The position numbers and the translations under genes are program-made. From the NCBI GenBank assembly GCA_030435675.1, contig CM059625.1, forward strand, positions 5,270,001 through 5,334,000: a stretch of DNA of 64,000 nucleotides, read 5' to 3'. Below are positions 60,541 to 64,000 of this stretch, piece after piece. The notes under the pieces are model-generated. The model was not told the origin of the DNA. It made no database searches and saw only the letters and a list, made by a program, of their open reading frames with translations. Source of the stretch: Steinernema hermaphroditum (lineage: Eukaryota; Nematoda; Chromadorea; Rhabditida; Steinernematidae). The number at the start of each line of letters is the position of its first letter. Within the stretch, counting starts at the first letter, position 1.

Positions 60541-62552
60541 TGAAAAATTATTTCTTTTATTTGAAGAGTTTTTAGTCCTGTTATCTCTTAATCATGTAGT
60601 TTTGCAAGTAGTTATTCCAATTACTGCACCTTTTAAACGTAGCTTCCCTAGTAGAAGCGCATGACATTTGCCTTGTAAACATTTTCTGTTATTCATTTGA
60701 TTAATTAAGGAATGTTTAACATATCTGATAGGTCACTTTTTGAGCGCCTGTGTAGAGAATCCGTTACTATGCATAGCATGTTAACAGGGACTTATTTTTG
60801 AGGCACGTCTAGGAAGTACATGGAAGAACATCATGAAATGATTCTTTTACTTGCAAATAGACAACACATCATAAATGTTTTTCAAAATAAAAGTTCCAAT
60901 ACAAATGAAAATATTGAAATTGAAAACGACAAAAACAAACCGAGTAGTTTCTTCGTGTACATTTTCGCATTTCGAGCTGCTTCGTGATAAAATAAAACGA
61001 CAAAGCCGATCAAAATTAGAATCCAAAAGAAGATTCTCCCACGCATAACTATACAAAACTGTTTTTCTCATCTTTCGCGGCCTTTCGACCTAAATTTTCC
61101 ATATCTCAGTCGTCATCTTTTGCGCCGTTCCGGTTTGTGATGTTAATTTGGCGCCGTTCCGCGCTGAAGTACATGGTCGTCCGGAAAAAGAGGTACAATA
61201 ATCACTCAAGGCATTTGAAGATGGCCTCCAAAAGTGGTAATAACAAATTCATAATGTCGTCTTGATGCATTTTTAAGCGATTTCGCAGACTTGCTCGAGA
61301 GTTCGTGCGTTTGTTCTCTTGGCGCACGTTCGGGCGATTATTAAAAATATTCAGCATATCCATAAATTCCCACTTCATTGCTGACGCTCCGTTCTTTGGA
61401 CCATTGCCCCCAGAACGGGAAGTACGTACGCTACCGTATACCGGTGATTATATCCAAAGTTGCTTTAATAACGCGCCGTTAAACTTGTATAATTGCCTTG
61501 TACTTAAGTAAATTGCCCTCTCGTTGACGTAAACGGAACAATTTCTCAATTATTTAGGAACACATTTCTAAAATGGGGTTGAATTGGTCACTCTTCGCGG
61601 AACCTATCTTCATGGATCTTCACGCAATAGTGATTAGCCCCTTTTTTGTCTGAGAGGTGATGTTTGACGTTGGAGCAACACTGTTGGTACTCGTTTACAT
61701 TGCGCCTTCTGAAATGACGTTCCTGTACGATATTAAGCGTGTAGCCCGCCAAACGAAAAAAAAAAGTCCACTCTTTCTCTGGGAAACACACGTTTTGCAC
61801 TAGGACACAACATAGTCTGAAATTCGATCTCCATAGAACAATTTATTGTAGTATGTGATCGTGTGGACGTATGTATGAGTCCTATGTGTGAACATAGGCC
61901 ATTTTGAATCTTAACAAGGAGAGGCCACACTGCCCCACGTCGATGTAGAGTGTAGCAGAGGTTTCATCGGTGAATGGTGGGCTTAAGCCGTCTTTCATAA
62001 GTTCTCCTGGTGCGATGTCCTTGAGGCCACAATAACGGTATTTCTCTCAGTTTTTGTAGTTTCTTGACTGCTTTTCGAAGGTTTTGGGCATTTTGAGTTT
62101 TTAAGTTTAAAAACTAAAATTAAAAATGTTTGAAAATTATAACTCTAAATTCAGAAGCATGTCCTTGTAGCGAGAAGCCCGCTCAAAAAATGGCATCGCA
62201 CCGGGAGCCATGTCTCTGCCATCTCCCTACCAAGTTTCAGCCAAATCGGCGTGGACCTTGTAAGTCAAGAAGACTAGGTCCCGAAATTCCCCAAGTCCGG
62301 AATAGCGACCCTAATATTTAAGATGAGTATTTCTACCGTAAGTGTCCAGACATGTTTAGAACGAGTAGCGGCCAGGATGTTTAAGCATCAATGAAATTAG
62401 ATATTGGGGGCAATAAGAGGAGATACAAGACTGTTGACATGGCCGCTGTAGCCCTTTAACCTGAGCCCATTCCAAGTATAAAGGCTGATACATTCAAAAA
62501 AAAAGATACTCCCAAAATTCGGGGAAAGTCCACCACTCTGAAATGACAGTTG
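60541..62552. other. No gene seen
   Basis: AT-rich sequence with short ORFs only. A direct repeat (CCGAAATTCCCCAA) occurs at 62280 and 62610. Confidence 0.45.
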
Positions 62553-62597
62553 ACCATTTGTGGCGATACACAGCCAGCGCTGTTCGCCACAAATGGT
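62553..62597. repeat. Perfect 14-bp hairpin
   Basis: ACCATTTGTGGCGA (62553-62566) is the exact reverse complement of TCGCCACAAATGGT (62584-62597), with a 17-base loop. It may be the centre of a larger palindromic element, since CCGAAATTCCCC-type blocks stand outside it. Confidence 0.75.
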
Positions 62598-64000
62598 TAC
62601 AAAAGCAGGGCCCGAAATTCCCCAAATTCCGAATAGTAAAAGATTAGACGAGATAGAAATACCGCAGTAATATCGCACTTATAAAATACGATGGGAAGGT
62701 AAAAGAAGTGGGTAAACAAATGATTTAGTCAAGCTTTGAGATCAGGCCCGCTTGACCATTCCAAGTGAGCTTGAGCCCCACAAGGTTGATATAACGTCCA
62801 TTAAGCCTCCATTTTCGATTCAAGGCAAGTTGTAGGCTGCGTTTGCGCCGATAACCATCTACCGATAATAATCTTGCAAAGCTTTTTTGGCAAAGTCGTC
62901 TGCCTGCTCTTCCGGCTCACTAGCTCAAGCATGCCTTGTCCAAATTCTTTTCCTTTGCAGCTTTGTGCCCTGAACCAGCAAAAAAAACGGACCACCCAGA
63001 AGAAGCTGTGTCAGTTCGTCCATTCTGAAGGTCTTCAACATGCGATTACTGCAAACACGCCGCAAATGAAAAGCAGAAATGTGCTCCAAATCGTATTGAC
63101 AAAACAGACGTTTTGGGAACCTAATTAGACGAATCGAAACAAGGCGGATCGGGAAAAAAAGTGGACGGGAGGAGTTGAGAGTTCTCTTTAAAGACGTTGC
63201 GCTTAAGACGTTTCAGCGCTGTTCACTTTAACTCCAAGCGCTCAGCATGGGCCGACGCTCTTAATGGGCGACAGGGAAATGAGCAGCTGTGTTTCGTGTG
63301 TTTATTTTTTTCACCGTTTTAGGTTTAGCCAACACAGTAAACACTGCATATGTATGTGTTAGAATGAGAACTTTGTCCAAGTGGTTTTACTTGTATATCA
63401 AATCGGCCTCCACTACCGCCCATCATCAGAGTATTAAGCACGAGTTGTGAGTCTACAATGACAACCAATGCAACATCCATTTTATTATGTTCCTCGTTTC
63501 AAAGATGTTTTTTCCTGTGTTCGGGCGTTTTCCATTACATACTCTTGACTCAGTAAGCTGATTCAATTTGATTAATTCCGTTTGCGAGAAATTGCGATGG
63601 CTAAAGAACGCTTCTTCTCGTGGACGTTGGCCCAGTTGCTGTTTACGGTAAATGTGTATTTGGCCTCAGCAGCTTTGCTGACCACAAGAAGGCAATTGAT
63701 ATGACGTCAGTGGAGAAGAGTGAGTGACGAATTAACATTGCTTTTCATTCTGTTCACGTTCCACATACACAGCGATTAAGTGTTTCCGGAACAATATGGA
63801 TCGTTCGGTCTCTCTGTGGATGTTGATCGCCGAAAGCGTGTTGAATAATGTTCAGGAATGCCTCAAAAATGACTTTATCTTTTGTTACCTTGTTTTCACT
63901 TAAAGATACTTTTTTTTTTAGGTCTTTCATTTGTGCCCCCAGCGATCGGTCGGGTCGTCCGCTCGCTCTCTCTGAGGCTGTCTGAGCCGATTGAGTTGAG
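62598..64000. other. No confident gene
   Basis: Contains one short ORF (63597-63704, 35 codons) reading MAKERFFSWTLAQLLFTVNV and continuing hydrophobic. It could be a small membrane peptide or the first exon of a gene that continues beyond the window; evidence is weak. Otherwise nothing is seen. Confidence 0.3.

Noticed and set aside
60482..60545. Functional tRNA gene
   Set aside because: A and B boxes fit, but T-stem and acceptor stem do not pair.
1..64000. CRISPR arrays, bacterial operons or phage genes
   Set aside because: None seen; introns and gene families are those of a nematode.

Overview
The window is eukaryotic DNA from a free-living or insect-associated type of nematode. Support for this: many introns of 43-50 nt, acceptor-type sequences (TTTCAG and similar) standing a few bases before start codons as expected for spliced-leader trans-splicing, closely packed same-strand gene clusters that look like operons, and gene families typical of nematodes (patched-related transporter, Ly6-like GPI protein, SAMHD1 without a SAM domain). 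Rhabditida, perhaps Steinernema, is my guess from style only; no sequence search was possible.

Layout. 0.1-0.6 kb: stand-alone RNase H (-). 2.4-3.5 kb: F-box-like orphan with a frameshift (-). 4.0-6.0 kb: repeat-rich segment. 6.8-8.2 kb: PEX13 (+). 10.4-13.9 kb: homeobox gene (-), flanked upstream by about 10 kb without genes that is rich in TAATTA-type motifs and holds a palindromic TA-flanked element. 24.7-25.3 kb: Ly6/UPAR-like GPI protein (-). 27.1-27.6 kb: last exon of an unrecognised gene (-). 30.5-35.3 kb: 15-exon patched-related RND protein (+). 39.2-41.4 kb: SAMHD1-type dNTPase (+). 42.1-45.8 kb: large secreted protein with two copies of a cysteine module around a long disordered middle (+), converging with a beta-lactamase-like serine hydrolase at 45.9-47.8 kb (-). 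49.4-52.4 kb: BRD8-type bromodomain protein (-). 54.2-56.9 kb: tightly spaced run PRELI-domain protein, EMC5/MMGT1, NDUFAF6 (all -). 58.0-59.7 kb: METTL24-like protein preceded by a small probably mitochondrial protein (-). 59.7-64.0 kb: transposon remnants, a tRNA-like Pol III promoter and hairpins.

Functional links: the PRELI-EMC5-NDUFAF6 run joins mitochondrial lipid transfer, ER membrane-protein insertion and complex I assembly, all membrane biogenesis jobs, and looks like a polycistronic unit (gaps of about 186 and 19 nt). The remaining genes are housekeeping or developmental and independent of each other. Exon structures were built by eye from reading frame, splice sites and similarity to families I know; spliced lengths are therefore models, but all exon joins given below keep frame.
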